In this document: positions 16,552 to 27,035 of the stretch, in pieces
How positions within the stretch are numbered: the first letter of the stretch is position 1
How the letters are laid out: every line of letters begins with the position of its first letter
Assembly (NCBI RefSeq): GCF_900109455.1
Contig: NZ_FOAG01000004.1
Span: 124,001-188,000, forward strand
Length of the DNA stretch: 64,000 nt
Origin: Roseovarius azorensis
Lineage (GTDB): Bacteria; Pseudomonadota; Alphaproteobacteria; Rhodobacterales; Rhodobacteraceae
Direction of reading: 5' to 3'
Made by a program: the position numbers and the translations under genes
Notes under the pieces: model-generated
Databases searched by the model: none
Told to the model about the DNA's origin: nothing
What the model saw: the letters and a program-made list of their open reading frames with translations, nothing else

Positions 16552-16945
16552 CGGCCTGTTCCCGCAACCTGGCGCGCAGGGTCTTTTCCAGCCGCCCCAG
16601 CCGGTCGGTCGAGAGTGCAAGCTGCGCGCGGATATCGCGGATCTCGGTCAGCATGCCGGTGATATCGGACGATAGCTCGCCGGTACCGGGCGCATCCGGC
16701 CCCTCGCCCTCGCCCGACAGGAGCCAGAGCAGCGACACGTTCAGGAGCCCGGACATCATCGAGAGCTTGTTGGCGCGCGGCTCGGCCAGATCGTTTTCCC
16801 AGGCCTTGATGGTCTTGAGCTTGACGCCGAGACGGCGGGCCAGATCCTCCTGGCTCATGCCTGCGCGTTCGCGCGCGCCCGCCACGCGGTCGCCAAAGGT
16901 GGTCACATCCGGGTCGAACCAGCTGTCGGTCGTGTCTGTGGTCAT
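16544..16945 (-). CDS. XRE-family helix-turn-helix protein
   Basis: A 133-residue protein with a Cro/C1-type helix-turn-helix at about residues 17-75 (FGDRVAGARERAGMSQEDLARRLGVKLKTIKAWENDLAEPRANKL). An Asp/Gly-rich linker follows, and then a coiled-coil-like C-terminal helix (MLTEIRDIRAQLALSTDRLGRLEKTLRARLREQ) that probably dimerises. AAGGA lies 5 nt before the start. The gene overlaps sdhE downstream by 8 bp and is divergent from the aminotransferase. Its target is not evident. Confidence 0.85.
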   Translation of the reverse strand: MTTDTTDSWFDPDVTTFGDRVAGARERAGMSQEDLARRLGVKLKTIKAWENDLAEPRANKLSMMSGLLNVSLLWLLSGEGEGPDAPGTGELSSDITGMLTEIRDIRAQLALSTDRLGRLEKTLRARLREQAGE

Positions 16946-16973
16946 TGTTTTCCTTTCCGGCGATCATGCTTGA

Positions 16974-18233
<1,260 letters not shown>

Positions 18234-18243
18234 CGGGGGGATC

Positions 18244-18648
18244 ATGGCGGGCGATCTGCCGGAATATTATTTCAGGGTCCGCGAGAACGGCGCGTTCGTG
18301 TTCCGGGTGGACACCGAGAACCGTCAGCGGCGCATCGACATGGATCAGATCGCCGTGGTCAATATCCGCAAGTCCGAGATCAAGCCGCATGGCGACCGCG
18401 AGTTGTCCGACAGGGACATGGCCGCGATCACCGAATGGATGGCCGAACGGCTGAAGCTGATCGAGCACCGCGATATCGACGACATCCTGCGCGCGGTGGA
18501 CTACCTGAACACCACGACCCACTGGGCGCAGTCGCGCGCCACGGACGAGCAACTGGAGGCAGTGACCGACCCGCTGCTGCTGGCGATGCACGATCTGCGC
18601 ACGGTGCTGGTGCGCAAGAAGGCGGATCGCATCCTCAAGGACGACTGA
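18244..18648 (+). CDS. Conserved hypothetical protein (134 aa)
   Basis: A 134-residue soluble protein beginning MAGDLPEYYFRVRENGAFVF. A beta-rich N-terminal part (DTENRQRRIDMDQIAVVNIR) is followed by helices (MAAITEWMAERLKLIEHRDIDDILRAVDYLN). I recognise the pattern as one shared by Rhodobacterales but know no function. It follows aspB by 10 bp, and its stop directly abuts the stop of the convergent acyl-CoA synthetase gene. Confidence 0.72.
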   Translation: MAGDLPEYYFRVRENGAFVFRVDTENRQRRIDMDQIAVVNIRKSEIKPHGDRELSDRDMAAITEWMAERLKLIEHRDIDDILRAVDYLNTTTHWAQSRATDEQLEAVTDPLLLAMHDLRTVLVRKKADRILKDD

Positions 18649-20127
18649 TCAGGGATCGAGCCGCGCCCGCAGTTCGGTTTTCAGCACCTTGCCGTAGCTG
18701 TTCTTGGGCAGGTCTGCGACCGCGATATAGCGCTTGGGTCGCTTGAATCGGGCGATCTGGGTCAGGCAATGGGCATCCAGCGCCCGTTCGTCCAGAGCGC
18801 CGTGGCTGACGACAAAGGCCACCACCACCTCGCCCCATTCCGCATCGGGCGCGCCGACCACCGCCACCTCGGCGACAGAGGGATGCGTGAGCAGCACCTC
18901 TTCGACCTCGCGCGGGTAGATGTTGGAACCGCCCGAGATGATCATGTCCCTGGAGCGGTCCTGAAGCGTGACATAGCCGTCCGCGTCCATCCGCCCCAGA
19001 TCGCCGGTCCAGAGCCAGCCGCCGCGCAGCGCCTTTGCGCTGGCCTCCGGGTTCTGCCAGTAGCCGGGCATTACCGCATCGCCGCGCACGAGTATTTCGC
19101 CCGTCTCGTCCGGCGGCAATTCCCGGCCCACGGCATCGGCGACAATCACCTCGGCCACCGATTGCGCGCGGCCCACGGAAGCCAGCCGCTCGCGCCAGCG
19201 GGGGTGGGCGCGGTCGGCGACATCCGCACGGGGCAGCGCGGTGATCGCCATCGGGCATTCGCCCTGCCCGTAGATCTGGAGGAATATGGGCCCAAAATGA
19301 TCCACCGCGTCGAGGATATCCGCCAGATACATCGGCCCGCCGGCATAGACGATGCTGCGCAGCCCCTCGCCGGTCTGGCCATGCGCGCGGGCGTGGGCCG
19401 TCAGCCGCTTGACCATGGTGGGGGCGGCGAACATGTGCACGCGGCCATGATGGCGGGCGAGATCGAGGATTTCCCCCTCGTCAAAGCCGCCCGAGGCGGG
19501 GCAGACATGCCGCGCGCCGCGCAGCACATGCAGCAGGGCATAGAGGCCCGCGCCGTGGCTCATCGGGGCGGCGTAGAGCGTGGCGTCGTCGGCGCTCACC
19601 TGATCCACATCCGCCAGATAGCTGAGCGACATGGCCATCAGCATCCGGTGCGTGATCCGCACCCCCTTGGGCCGTCCGGTGGTGCCAGAGGTGTAGAAGA
19701 GCCAGGCCAGGTCATCCGGCGCGCGGTGCGCGGGCCGTTCGACCGGCGTGCCCTGAGCGGGTGCCAAGGCCGCGACGCCCGCCTCGGCCAGCGCCGTCTG
19801 ATGCGGCGTATCGGCCAGCACCACCCGCGCGCCCGCGTCGGCGATGATCCATGCGGCCTCTGCGCCATGCAGCTTGGCGTTGATCGGCACGGCGGCAGCC
19901 CCGGCATACCAGATGCCGTAGAGCGCCAGCAGGTAGTCGGGCGCGTTGCCCATGAAGATCGCCACCCGGTCGCCAGGCGTCACCCCCCGCGCCGCCAACC
20001 AGCCGGCCACCGCGCGGGCCGTGCGGTCGAAGCCCGCGTAATCCGCGACCTGCGCGCGGCCATGATATAGCGCTGCGCGCGCGGGCCATGCCTGTGCCGC
20101 CCGCTCCAGCCAGATTCCGATATTCAT
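18649..20127 (-). CDS. AMP-dependent acyl-CoA synthetase/ligase
   Basis: A 492-residue ANL-superfamily ligase that activates a carboxylate as acyl-AMP and transfers it to CoA. The P-loop motif FYTSGTTGRPKGV, the A5 region LQIYGQGECPM, the A7 motif WLWTGDLGRMD, the A8 hinge DRSRDMIISGGSNIYP, and the catalytic Lys in LPKNSYGKVLK are all present. GGAGG lies 7 nt upstream of the start at 20127. The substrate is not readable. The gene is divergent from a PAS-LuxR regulator with a 109-bp intergenic region, so that regulator may control it. Confidence 0.88.
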   Translation of the reverse strand: MNIGIWLERAAQAWPARAALYHGRAQVADYAGFDRTARAVAGWLAARGVTPGDRVAIFMGNAPDYLLALYGIWYAGAAAVPINAKLHGAEAAWIIADAGARVVLADTPHQTALAEAGVAALAPAQGTPVERPAHRAPDDLAWLFYTSGTTGRPKGVRITHRMLMAMSLSYLADVDQVSADDATLYAAPMSHGAGLYALLHVLRGARHVCPASGGFDEGEILDLARHHGRVHMFAAPTMVKRLTAHARAHGQTGEGLRSIVYAGGPMYLADILDAVDHFGPIFLQIYGQGECPMAITALPRADVADRAHPRWRERLASVGRAQSVAEVIVADAVGRELPPDETGEILVRGDAVMPGYWQNPEASAKALRGGWLWTGDLGRMDADGYVTLQDRSRDMIISGGSNIYPREVEEVLLTHPSVAEVAVVGAPDAEWGEVVVAFVVSHGALDERALDAHCLTQIARFKRPKRYIAVADLPKNSYGKVLKTELRARLDP

Positions 20128-20236
20128 TGTAGTGCCTCCCTGATGCCTCACCAAAGCACCAGCGCGCGCGTTGCACAATTCCGTAGATATACGCAAATCG
20201 CTTGGCCTGCCGCGCGCGGCGCGCCATAAACGCGGC

Positions 20237-20779
20237 ATGGAGATCGAGAAACTCGCCTTTGATCATGCCCCCGTGGGCCTTGTCCTGCTGGAACATCGCA
20301 TCATCAGAGCGTGCAACCTGCAATTCGCGGCAATCTTCGGCGACAGGCCCGAGGATTACGTCAATATGCCTCTCGCGCGCTATTACCCCTCGATCGAGGA
20401 TTACCGTCGCATCGGCGAGCGTGGCCTTGCGGCAATGCGCAAGACCGGGCGCTATGCCGACGAGCGCGTTATGAAGCGGCGCAATGGCACGCTGTTCTGG
20501 TGCAGGGTGCGCGGTCAGTCGCTGACGCCCGAGGCTCCTTTTCAGCGCGGCATCTGGTCATTCTCGGATCTCTCGGACGAGCGGCCGCTGGTGCCGCTCA
20601 CACAGCGCGAGCGTGAGGTGGCGATCCTGACCTGCCGGGGGCTTACCTCCAAGGAAATCGGTCTTGATCTCGGGCTCAGCTATCGCACCGTCGAAGTCTA
20701 CCGCGCGCGTCTGCTGGAGAAATTCCAGGCGCGCAAGCTGGCGGAACTGGTGGCAAAACTTTCCGGCATGCCGCTCTGA
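20237..20779 (+). CDS. PAS-domain LuxR-type transcriptional regulator
   Basis: A 180-residue protein. The N-terminal two thirds form a PAS fold (FDHAPVGLVLLEHRIIRACN, then FGDRPEDYVNMPLARYYPS and a FWCRVRGQSL strand). A LuxR-type helix-turn-helix follows at about residues 115-175 (LTQREREVAILTCRGLTSKEIGLDLGLSYRTVEVYRARL). There is no response-regulator receiver domain, so it probably senses a small molecule or redox state through PAS. It is divergent from the acyl-CoA synthetase gene and may regulate it. Confidence 0.86.
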   Translation: MEIEKLAFDHAPVGLVLLEHRIIRACNLQFAAIFGDRPEDYVNMPLARYYPSIEDYRRIGERGLAAMRKTGRYADERVMKRRNGTLFWCRVRGQSLTPEAPFQRGIWSFSDLSDERPLVPLTQREREVAILTCRGLTSKEIGLDLGLSYRTVEVYRARLLEKFQARKLAELVAKLSGMPL

Positions 20780-20926
20780 CGAGGCGCTGATGGCGCAAAA
20801 TTACCCGTCCGGCGTCACCTGTCGGGGCAATGGCCGCTTTTCTCAGGCGCGGCCTTGCCCTATAAGCGGCGAAAACGAATGCCATGAGCCCTGTGCCGGG
20901 CATCATCGCTGTGGTCGAGGAAGCAT

Positions 20927-21418
20927 ATGTCGAACAAATCCCATGAATCGGACGTGGCCTTTATCCGGGCCCTCGCGGAACTGCTGAACGAGAACGATCT
21001 GACCGAACTGTCGGTCAAGCGTGAATACGGTCAGGACGACACGCTGAACGTGCGCGTCAGCCGCCGGGGCGAGGTCGTCACCACCCATGTCAGCGCCCCC
21101 GCACCGCAGGCCGTGGCCCCCGCGCCCGCCGCAGCCCCCGCAGCGGTATCCCATTCCGCCCCGGCCGAGGATCCGGCAAGCCATCCGGGCGCCGTAACCT
21201 CGCCCATGGTCGGCACCGTCTACATGCAGGCAGAGCCGGGCGCGCCCGCATTCGTCAGCGTCGGCACGCAGGTTGCCGAGGGCGACACATTGCTGATCAT
21301 CGAGGCGATGAAAACGATGAACCATATTCCCGCCCCGCGTGGCGGCACCGTCAAGCGCATCCTGATCGAGGATGGCGCGGCGGTCGAATATGGGTCGCCG
21401 CTGATGATCATCGAATAA
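20927..21418 (+). CDS. accB: Acetyl-CoA carboxylase biotin carboxyl carrier protein
   Basis: A 163-residue carrier. A short N-terminal domain (residues 1-48) and an Ala/Pro-rich flexible linker (about 58-85) precede the biotinyl domain with the motif EAMKTM, where biotin is attached to Lys129. It shuttles carboxybiotin between AccC and the carboxyltransferase in fatty-acid synthesis. It is followed 12 bp later by accC, so the two form an operon; the carboxyltransferase subunits accA and accD are elsewhere. Confidence 0.96.
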   Translation: MSNKSHESDVAFIRALAELLNENDLTELSVKREYGQDDTLNVRVSRRGEVVTTHVSAPAPQAVAPAPAAAPAAVSHSAPAEDPASHPGAVTSPMVGTVYMQAEPGAPAFVSVGTQVAEGDTLLIIEAMKTMNHIPAPRGGTVKRILIEDGAAVEYGSPLMIIE

Positions 21419-21430
21419 GGGCTGGCGCGC

Positions 21431-22780
21431 ATGTTCGAGAAAATCCTGATCGCCAACCGGGGCGAGATTGCCCTTCGCGTGATCCGCGCGGCGCGTGAGA
21501 TGGGGATCAAGACCGTGGCGGTACATTCCACGGCGGATGCCGATGCGATGCATGTGCGCATGGCCGACGAATCCGTCTGCATCGGCCCGCCGCCGTCGTC
21601 CGAGAGCTATCTGTCGATCCCTTCGATCATCGCCGCCTGCGAGGTCACGGGCGCACAGGCGATCCATCCGGGCTATGGGTTTCTGTCGGAAAATGCCAGT
21701 TTCGTGCAGATCGTCGAGGATCACGACCTGACCTTCATCGGCCCGTCGGCGGAGCATATCCGTATCATGGGCGACAAGATCACCGCCAAGGACACGATGA
21801 AGGCGCTAGGCGTGCCCTGTGTGCCCGGATCGGAGGGGGGCGTCGCCAACCTCAAGGAGGCGCAGGCGCTCTGCGCCGACATCGGATTTCCGGTGATCGT
21901 CAAGGCTACGGCGGGCGGTGGCGGGCGTGGCATGAAGGTGGCGCAAAGCGCCGCCGAGCTGGAAAAGGCGTTCATGACCGCGCGCTCCGAGGCCAAGGCG
22001 GCATTCGGCAATGACGAGGTCTATATCGAGAAATACCTGACCACGCCGCGTCATATCGAGATTCAGGTGTTTGGTGACGGTAAAGGGAGTGCCGTGCATC
22101 TGGGCGAGCGTGACTGTTCGCTGCAACGGCGGCACCAGAAAGTTCTGGAAGAGGCCCCCGGCCCCTGCATCACCACCGAGGAGCGCGACCGGATCGGCAA
22201 GATCTGCGCCGATGCCGTGGCGCGGATCAAGTATCGCGGCGCGGGCACGATCGAGTTCCTCTATGAAAAGGGCGAGTTCTTCTTTATCGAGATGAACACC
22301 CGGTTGCAGGTCGAGCATCCGGTGACCGAGGCGATCTTTGGCGTGGACCTTGTGCAGGAACAGATCCGCGTGGCCGAGGGGCTGCCGATGTCGTTCACGC
22401 AGGAGGATCTGGTGATCAACGGGCACGCGATCGAGGTGCGCATCAACGCCGAGAAACTGCCGGATTTCGCGCCGCGACCGGGCAAGATCACCCAGTTTCA
22501 CGCGCCCGGCGGATTGGGTGTGCGGATGGATTCGGCCCTCTATGACGGCTACAAGATCCCGCCCTATTACGACAGTCTGATCGCCAAGCTGATCGTGCAT
22601 GGCAAGGACCGGCAGAGCGCGCTTACCCGGCTTGGTCGCGCGCTGGGCGAGTTGATCGTGGACGGGGTGGACACCACCGTGCCGCTCTTTCACGCGCTCT
22701 TGCAGGAAGAGGATATCCAGAGCGGCGATTACAATATTCACTGGCTGGAACACTGGTTGGAAACCAACCTGCGGGACTGA
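21431..22780 (+). CDS. accC: Acetyl-CoA carboxylase biotin carboxylase subunit
   Basis: A 449-residue ATP-grasp enzyme carboxylating biotin on AccB using bicarbonate. The N-terminal [20 protein letters not shown], the glycine-rich ATP loop [13 protein letters not shown], and the segments [19 protein letters not shown] and [16 protein letters not shown] (metal and substrate binding) are all present. Length is standard. It lies 12 bp after accB and 11 bp before aat, so all three are likely one transcript. Confidence 0.96.
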   Translation: MFEKILIANRGEIALRVIRAAREMGIKTVAVHSTADADAMHVRMADESVCIGPPPSSESYLSIPSIIAACEVTGAQAIHPGYGFLSENASFVQIVEDHDLTFIGPSAEHIRIMGDKITAKDTMKALGVPCVPGSEGGVANLKEAQALCADIGFPVIVKATAGGGGRGMKVAQSAAELEKAFMTARSEAKAAFGNDEVYIEKYLTTPRHIEIQVFGDGKGSAVHLGERDCSLQRRHQKVLEEAPGPCITTEERDRIGKICADAVARIKYRGAGTIEFLYEKGEFFFIEMNTRLQVEHPVTEAIFGVDLVQEQIRVAEGLPMSFTQEDLVINGHAIEVRINAEKLPDFAPRPGKITQFHAPGGLGVRMDSALYDGYKIPPYYDSLIAKLIVHGKDRQSALTRLGRALGELIVDGVDTTVPLFHALLQEEDIQSGDYNIHWLEHWLETNLRD

Positions 22781-22791
22781 CCGGGCGCGCC

Positions 22792-23433
22792 ATGACCCCA
22801 GCCCTGACCCCCGAACTGCTGCTGGAAGCCTATGCGGCGGGGGTGTTTCCGATGGCCGAACATCGTGGCGATCAGAGCGTTTTCTGGGTCGATCCGCAGC
22901 GGCGTGGCATCCTGCCGCTGGGCGGGTTCCACATCTCCCGCTCGCTGGCCAGGCGAATGCGCGGCGGCGGGTACGAGGTCACGCTGAACCGCGATTTCAA
23001 GGGCGTGCTGGACGGGTGCGCCGACCGCCCCGAGACATGGATCAGTGCGCGCATTCATCGTGCCTATACGGCGCTGCACCGGGTGGGGCATGCGCATTCA
23101 CTGGAAGTTTGGCGCGAGGGGCAGCTTGCGGGCGGGGTTTACGGGGTCACGCTGGGGGCTGTGTTCTGTGGCGAGAGCATGTTTTCATACCGCACCGACA
23201 CCTCGAAACTGGCGCTGGCGCATCTGACCGATCACCTGAAACGCTGTGGTTTCGTGCTGTTCGACACGCAATTCCTGACCCCGCATCTTGCCCGGCTGGG
23301 CGGGGTGGAGATCCCGCGTGCCGAATATCGCAGGCGGTTGCAGGAGGCGCTGGCCATCGAGGCGGACATCACCGCGCTGCCGCTGGAAACCGACCCCGGT
23401 CAGATTTTGCAGCGCAGCACCCAGACATCATAG
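22792..23433 (+). CDS. aat: Leucyl/phenylalanyl-tRNA-protein transferase
   Basis: A 213-residue N-end-rule enzyme that adds Leu or Phe to proteins beginning with Arg or Lys, marking them for ClpAP. Family motifs FPMAEHRGDQSVFWVDPQRRG, VGHAHSLEVWREGQLAGGVYG and GESMFS are clear. It is the third gene after accBC, a common order in Rhodobacteraceae. Its last 34 bp overlap the convergent DUF2155 gene. Confidence 0.93.
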   Translation: MTPALTPELLLEAYAAGVFPMAEHRGDQSVFWVDPQRRGILPLGGFHISRSLARRMRGGGYEVTLNRDFKGVLDGCADRPETWISARIHRAYTALHRVGHAHSLEVWREGQLAGGVYGVTLGAVFCGESMFSYRTDTSKLALAHLTDHLKRCGFVLFDTQFLTPHLARLGGVEIPRAEYRRRLQEALAIEADITALPLETDPGQILQRSTQTS

Positions 23434-23759
23434 CGCGGATGCTCAAGCGCGTTGAGCGCGGGCGATGAGGCCAGCATCCAGCCCGAAAACAGCTCTTGCC
23501 CGCCAACCTGTTCGCGGATCGTCAGGAACGCATAGGCATCGCCCGCCGGGTTGCCTTCGGGGTAGCGGCATTGTGCCAGATCAATCCTGAGACTGCCGAA
23601 ATCCGCCCCCTCGCCATTGGCCAGGTCGATGTCAATCACCTGGCCATTGATCTTGTCGAGACCGCGCAGCACCGCCCCCGATCCAACCGAGGCCGGTTCC
23701 TGTGCGCCCGCGACCGTGGCGAACACGCCGAGGGCAAAGCCAGGCCAGAGGCGTTTCAT
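23400..23759 (-). CDS. DUF2155 domain protein, exported
   Basis: A 119-residue protein with a signal peptide (cleavage likely after GAQ near residue 20). The DUF2155 domain follows: AVLRGLDKINGQVIDIDLANG, CRYPEGNPAGDAYAFLTIRE and FSGWMLASSPALNALEHPRYDVW. DUF2155 is an alphaproteobacterial periplasmic family without known function. Its start overlaps the mlaD stop by 4 bp and its end overlaps aat by 34 bp. The link to mlaD suggests an envelope role, which is inference. Confidence 0.86.
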   Translation of the reverse strand: MKRLWPGFALGVFATVAGAQEPASVGSGAVLRGLDKINGQVIDIDLANGEGADFGSLRIDLAQCRYPEGNPAGDAYAFLTIREQVGGQELFSGWMLASSPALNALEHPRYDVWVLRCKI

Positions 23760-24214
23760 TGTGCGGCCTCGTCCTCTCCGCCGGCGACGAATTTCATCAG
23801 GAGCGACACCAGGCTGACCGACCCCTGGGTGAATTCTATCTCGTCGCCCGGCTCGAAATGAAAGGGGGAGCCGCCCGGCAGGATCTCGACGAAATTGCCA
23901 CCCAGCAGACCCTCGGAGGAAATCGAGACCGCGCTGTCATCGGGCACGCGGATCCTGTCCTGAACGGTAAAGAACGCACTGGCGCGATAGGTTTCCGGAT
24001 CAAGGTCAAGCCGCGTCACACGCCCCACCTTGACGCCGGCGAGGCGTACATCGGTGCCCACGCTGACGCCGTCGGCGCTGCGAAAGCTGGCGCTGAGCGT
24101 GTATTCGGCCCCCGCCCGCGTCATCCCGGTGGTATTGCCCGCATAGACAAGAAAGCCGATCGCCACGGCCAGAACCACGCCGCCGACCAGTATTTCGGTT
24201 TTGCTTTCAGACAT
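23756..24214 (-). CDS. mlaD: MlaD-family outer-membrane lipid asymmetry protein
   Basis: A 152-residue mammalian-cell-entry-domain protein. One N-terminal membrane helix (about residues 7-25, TEILVGGVVLAVAIGFLVYAG) is followed by the MCE/MlaD domain (SFRSADGVSVGTDVRLAGVKVG through SEGLLGGNFVEILPG). MlaD is the periplasmic lipid-binding ring of the MlaFEDB phospholipid transporter. The partner genes mlaE, mlaF and mlaB are not in the window, as is usual for this alphaproteobacterial locus. It overlaps DUF2155 by 4 bp and follows the NDUFA12-like gene by 10 bp. Confidence 0.9.
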   Translation of the reverse strand: MSESKTEILVGGVVLAVAIGFLVYAGNTTGMTRAGAEYTLSASFRSADGVSVGTDVRLAGVKVGRVTRLDLDPETYRASAFFTVQDRIRVPDDSAVSISSEGLLGGNFVEILPGGSPFHFEPGDEIEFTQGSVSLVSLLMKFVAGGEDEAAQ

Positions 24215-24224
24215 TCATTCGTCC

Positions 24225-24608
24225 TTATTCCGGTGACCACGCCTCGTAGTCGCGCCGCTCTGCCGGGACCGCGCGCCGGATCGAACCGGCTGGCGCATAG
24301 GCCAGCGGCGTGCCGGTCAGGTTCTCGCTATGCGGCTTTTCCCAGGTCTTGTGCGGCAGCGGCCTGTCGGTGGGCGGTTCGCGGTAGGTGTGATGCAGCC
24401 AGCCGTGCCAGTCGGGATCGATGCGGCTTGCCTCGGCCTCGCCGTTGAAGATCACCCAGCGGCGGCTGTCGTCGCGGTTGCGGTAGAACAGGTTGCCCTG
24501 CGCATCCTCGCCGACCCTGACGCCCTTGCGCCAGGTATAGAACTGCGTGTTGAGCGTCTGCCCGTTCCACCAGGTGACCGACCGCAGGAGCGTCGTCAAA
24601 ATACCCAT
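24225..24608 (-). CDS. NADH:ubiquinone oxidoreductase 17.2 kDa subunit homologue (NDUFA12)
   Basis: A 127-residue member of the B17.2/NDUFA12 family, an accessory subunit of respiratory complex I found in mitochondria and Alphaproteobacteria. Family landmarks are [45 protein letters not shown] and the C-terminal proline-rich [16 protein letters not shown]. It lies upstream of mlaD on the same strand, a conserved alphaproteobacterial order, and 116 bp downstream of clpX. Confidence 0.93.
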   Translation of the reverse strand: MGILTTLLRSVTWWNGQTLNTQFYTWRKGVRVGEDAQGNLFYRNRDDSRRWVIFNGEAEASRIDPDWHGWLHHTYREPPTDRPLPHKTWEKPHSENLTGTPLAYAPAGSIRRAVPAERRDYEAWSPE

Positions 24609-24724
24609 CCGAACCTCCGAAGCTTGCTCTGTCCGATATGGCCGATCCCGCGCAAAAGGTCCAGTGCCCGCAAGGCCCCCGGCAGGTTCGGTGCGGGCGG
24701 TGTGAATCCGGTCCAGCGGACAGG

Positions 24725-25990
24725 TTATCCCGCGCTCGCGCTGCCCTTCTTGGCCTTGGTTTCGGCATAGATGATCAGCGGTGTGGCGTCGGAGTTCACC
24801 GCTTCTTCGTTGACCACTACCTCTTCGACATGCGCCATGCTGGGCAGTTCGAACATCGTGTCGAGCAGGATATCCTCGAGGATCGAGCGCAGCCCGCGCG
24901 CGCCGGTCTTGCGCAGGATGGCGCGTTTGGCGATCGCGGTCAGGGCGTCCTCGGTAAAGCTCAGCCGCGCGCCCTCAAGTTCGAAGAGGCGCTGATACTG
25001 TTTGACCAGCGCGTTCTTGGGCTGGGTCAGAATCGTGACCAGCGCATCCTCATCGAGATCCTCAAGCGTCGCGATCACCGGCAGGCGACCGACAAATTCG
25101 GGAATGAGGCCGAATTTCAGCAGATCCTCAGGCTCCAGATCCTTGAATATCTCGCCGACGCCACGGGCATCGTTGTCGCGCACATCGGCGCCAAAGCCCA
25201 TCGCGCTGCCCTTGCCACGCTGCGCAATGATCTTGTCCAGACCGGCAAAGGCGCCGCCGCAGATGAAGAGGATATTGGTGGTGTCCACCTGCAGGAACTC
25301 CTGCTGCGGATGTTTGCGCCCGCCCTGCGGCGGCACGGCGGCGACCGTGCCCTCCATCAGTTTCAGGAGCGCCTGCTGCACGCCCTCGCCCGACACGTCG
25401 CGGGTGATCGAGGGGTTTTCGGATTTGCGCGTGATCTTGTCGACCTCGTCGATATAGACGATGCCGCGCTGCGCGCGTTCGACATTGTATTCGCTGGACT
25501 GCAACAGCTTGAGGATGATGTTCTCGACATCCTCCCCGACATAACCCGCCTCGGTCAGCGTGGTGGCATCGGCCATGGTAAAGGGCACGTCGAGGATCCG
25601 TGCCAGCGTCTGTGCCAGCAGCGTCTTGCCACAGCCGGTCGGGCCGATCAGCAGGATGTTGGATTTCGACAGCTCGATATCGCTCTTGCCGGAATTGTTG
25701 AGCCGCTTGTAGTGGTTATGCACCGCGACAGAGAGCACCCGCTTGGCCCGCATCTGTCCGATCACGTAATCATCCAGAACCTTGCAGATGTCGCGCGGCG
25801 CAGGCACGCCCTCGCTCGACTTCAATCCTGCGCTCTTGGTTTCCTCGCGGATGATGTCCATGCAGAGCTCGACGCATTCATCGCAGATGAACACGGTCGG
25901 CCCGGCGATCAGCTTGCGCACCTCGTGCTGGCTTTTGCCGCAGAAGCTGCAATAAAGCGTGTTCTTGCTGTCGCCTGAGTTGTTCGCCAT
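24725..25990 (-). CDS. clpX: ATP-dependent Clp protease ATP-binding subunit ClpX
   Basis: A 421-residue AAA+ unfoldase that delivers substrates to ClpP. An N-terminal C4 zinc-binding domain ([12 protein letters not shown], then [10 protein letters not shown]) precedes Walker A GPTGCGKT, the pore and sensor segment [15 protein letters not shown], Walker [11 protein letters not shown] and the C-terminal sensor [10 protein letters not shown]. Length is complete. It lies 148 bp downstream of clpP on the same strand, with a small GC-rich hairpin (26115-26127) between them that may act as an attenuator. Confidence 0.97.
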   Translation of the reverse strand: MANNSGDSKNTLYCSFCGKSQHEVRKLIAGPTVFICDECVELCMDIIREETKSAGLKSSEGVPAPRDICKVLDDYVIGQMRAKRVLSVAVHNHYKRLNNSGKSDIELSKSNILLIGPTGCGKTLLAQTLARILDVPFTMADATTLTEAGYVGEDVENIILKLLQSSEYNVERAQRGIVYIDEVDKITRKSENPSITRDVSGEGVQQALLKLMEGTVAAVPPQGGRKHPQQEFLQVDTTNILFICGGAFAGLDKIIAQRGKGSAMGFGADVRDNDARGVGEIFKDLEPEDLLKFGLIPEFVGRLPVIATLEDLDEDALVTILTQPKNALVKQYQRLFELEGARLSFTEDALTAIAKRAILRKTGARGLRSILEDILLDTMFELPSMAHVEEVVVNEEAVNSDATPLIIYAETKAKKGSASAG

Positions 25991-26138
25991 CTCGTACCTT
26001 TCAGACTCTGCGCTGCCACCTGGCTTGCGGTCGCGTCGGGGCCGTTTATCTGTGCGTATTCCTTTCCGCCAGCTTAAGTCAGGCGGAAAAGCACCACAAT
26101 CCGAAAATGTCCGACCCCGGAGCGGGGCCGATCACCTC

Positions 26139-26771
26139 TTACTTATCCTCGCTGTCGCCCTTGGCACGGTTTTCGACGATCTCGTCGATCAGTCCCCAGG
26201 CCCTGGCCTCTTCGGGCGACATGAAATTGTCCCGCTCCAGCGCCTCTTCGACCTTTTTCAGGGTCTGGCTGGTATGCTTGACATAAATCTCGTTCAGACG
26301 ATCCTTGAGCTTTTGCGTCTCGCGCGCGTGGATCATGATGTCGGTGGCCTGCCCCTGATATCCGCCCGAGGGCTGGTGGACCATGATCCGGCTGTTGGGC
26401 AGCGAGAATCGCATACCCGGTTCGCCCGCCGTCAGCAGCAGGCTGCCCATGCTTGCCGCCTGCCCCACGACGAGGGTGCTGACCTTGGGCTTGATATACT
26501 GCATCGTGTCATAGATCGACAGGCCAGAGGTGACCACACCGCCGGGGCTGTTGATATACATGCTGATTTCCTTGGACGGATTCTCCGCCTCGAGATGCAG
26601 CAGTTGCGCCACGATCAGGCTCGACATGCCGTCATGCACCGGGCCGCTGAGGAAGATGATCCGCTCCTTCAGCAGGCGCGAAAAAATGTCATAGGCCCGT
26701 TCGCCCCGGCTGGTCTGTTCCACGACCATCGGCACGAGGGTATTCATATAGATGTCCATAGGGTCTTTCAT
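26139..26771 (-). CDS. clpP: ATP-dependent Clp protease proteolytic subunit ClpP
   Basis: A 210-residue serine peptidase forming the Clp proteolytic barrel. The triad is Ser107 ([10 protein letters not shown]), His132 ([10 protein letters not shown]) and Asp181 (ERDNF). The N-terminal [21 protein letters not shown] matches the rhodobacterial start. It is upstream of clpX in the usual clpP-clpX order. The 264 bp to the divergent ArsR gene hold its promoter; no exact heat-shock promoter was found by eye. Confidence 0.96.
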   Translation of the reverse strand: MKDPMDIYMNTLVPMVVEQTSRGERAYDIFSRLLKERIIFLSGPVHDGMSSLIVAQLLHLEAENPSKEISMYINSPGGVVTSGLSIYDTMQYIKPKVSTLVVGQAASMGSLLLTAGEPGMRFSLPNSRIMVHQPSGGYQGQATDIMIHARETQKLKDRLNEIYVKHTSQTLKKVEEALERDNFMSPEEARAWGLIDEIVENRAKGDSEDK

Positions 26772-27035
26772 CGTCGCCCGCCTGCAAATGCGCCAGAACG
26801 TCAGTCATCCGGCCTTGGGTGTCATGCTGACCGTATCGGGCCAGTTCCTAAGCGAGTCTTAGTGTTGCGCCCAAAGGGCTGCAAGGGCATCGCGCGAATT
26901 TGTGGCATCGCGCGCCTGTGGTGCCGGTTTGGGGCCACAGCCGCTCACTTTCCCGCAAGCCCTCCCCGTCAGTTTTTGCATCACCGCGCAAAACGCCCTA
27001 GATACAGACGAAACCGAGGAGCGGATCCTATCGAA

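Noticed and set aside
24638..25978. 446-codon plus-strand frame opposite clpX
   Set aside because: Antisense of ClpX, no domain pattern.
26115..26127. Small CCCCG-GAG-CGGGG hairpin between clpP and clpX
   Set aside because: Only five pairs and no T-run; too weak to call a terminator, although weak attenuation is possible.
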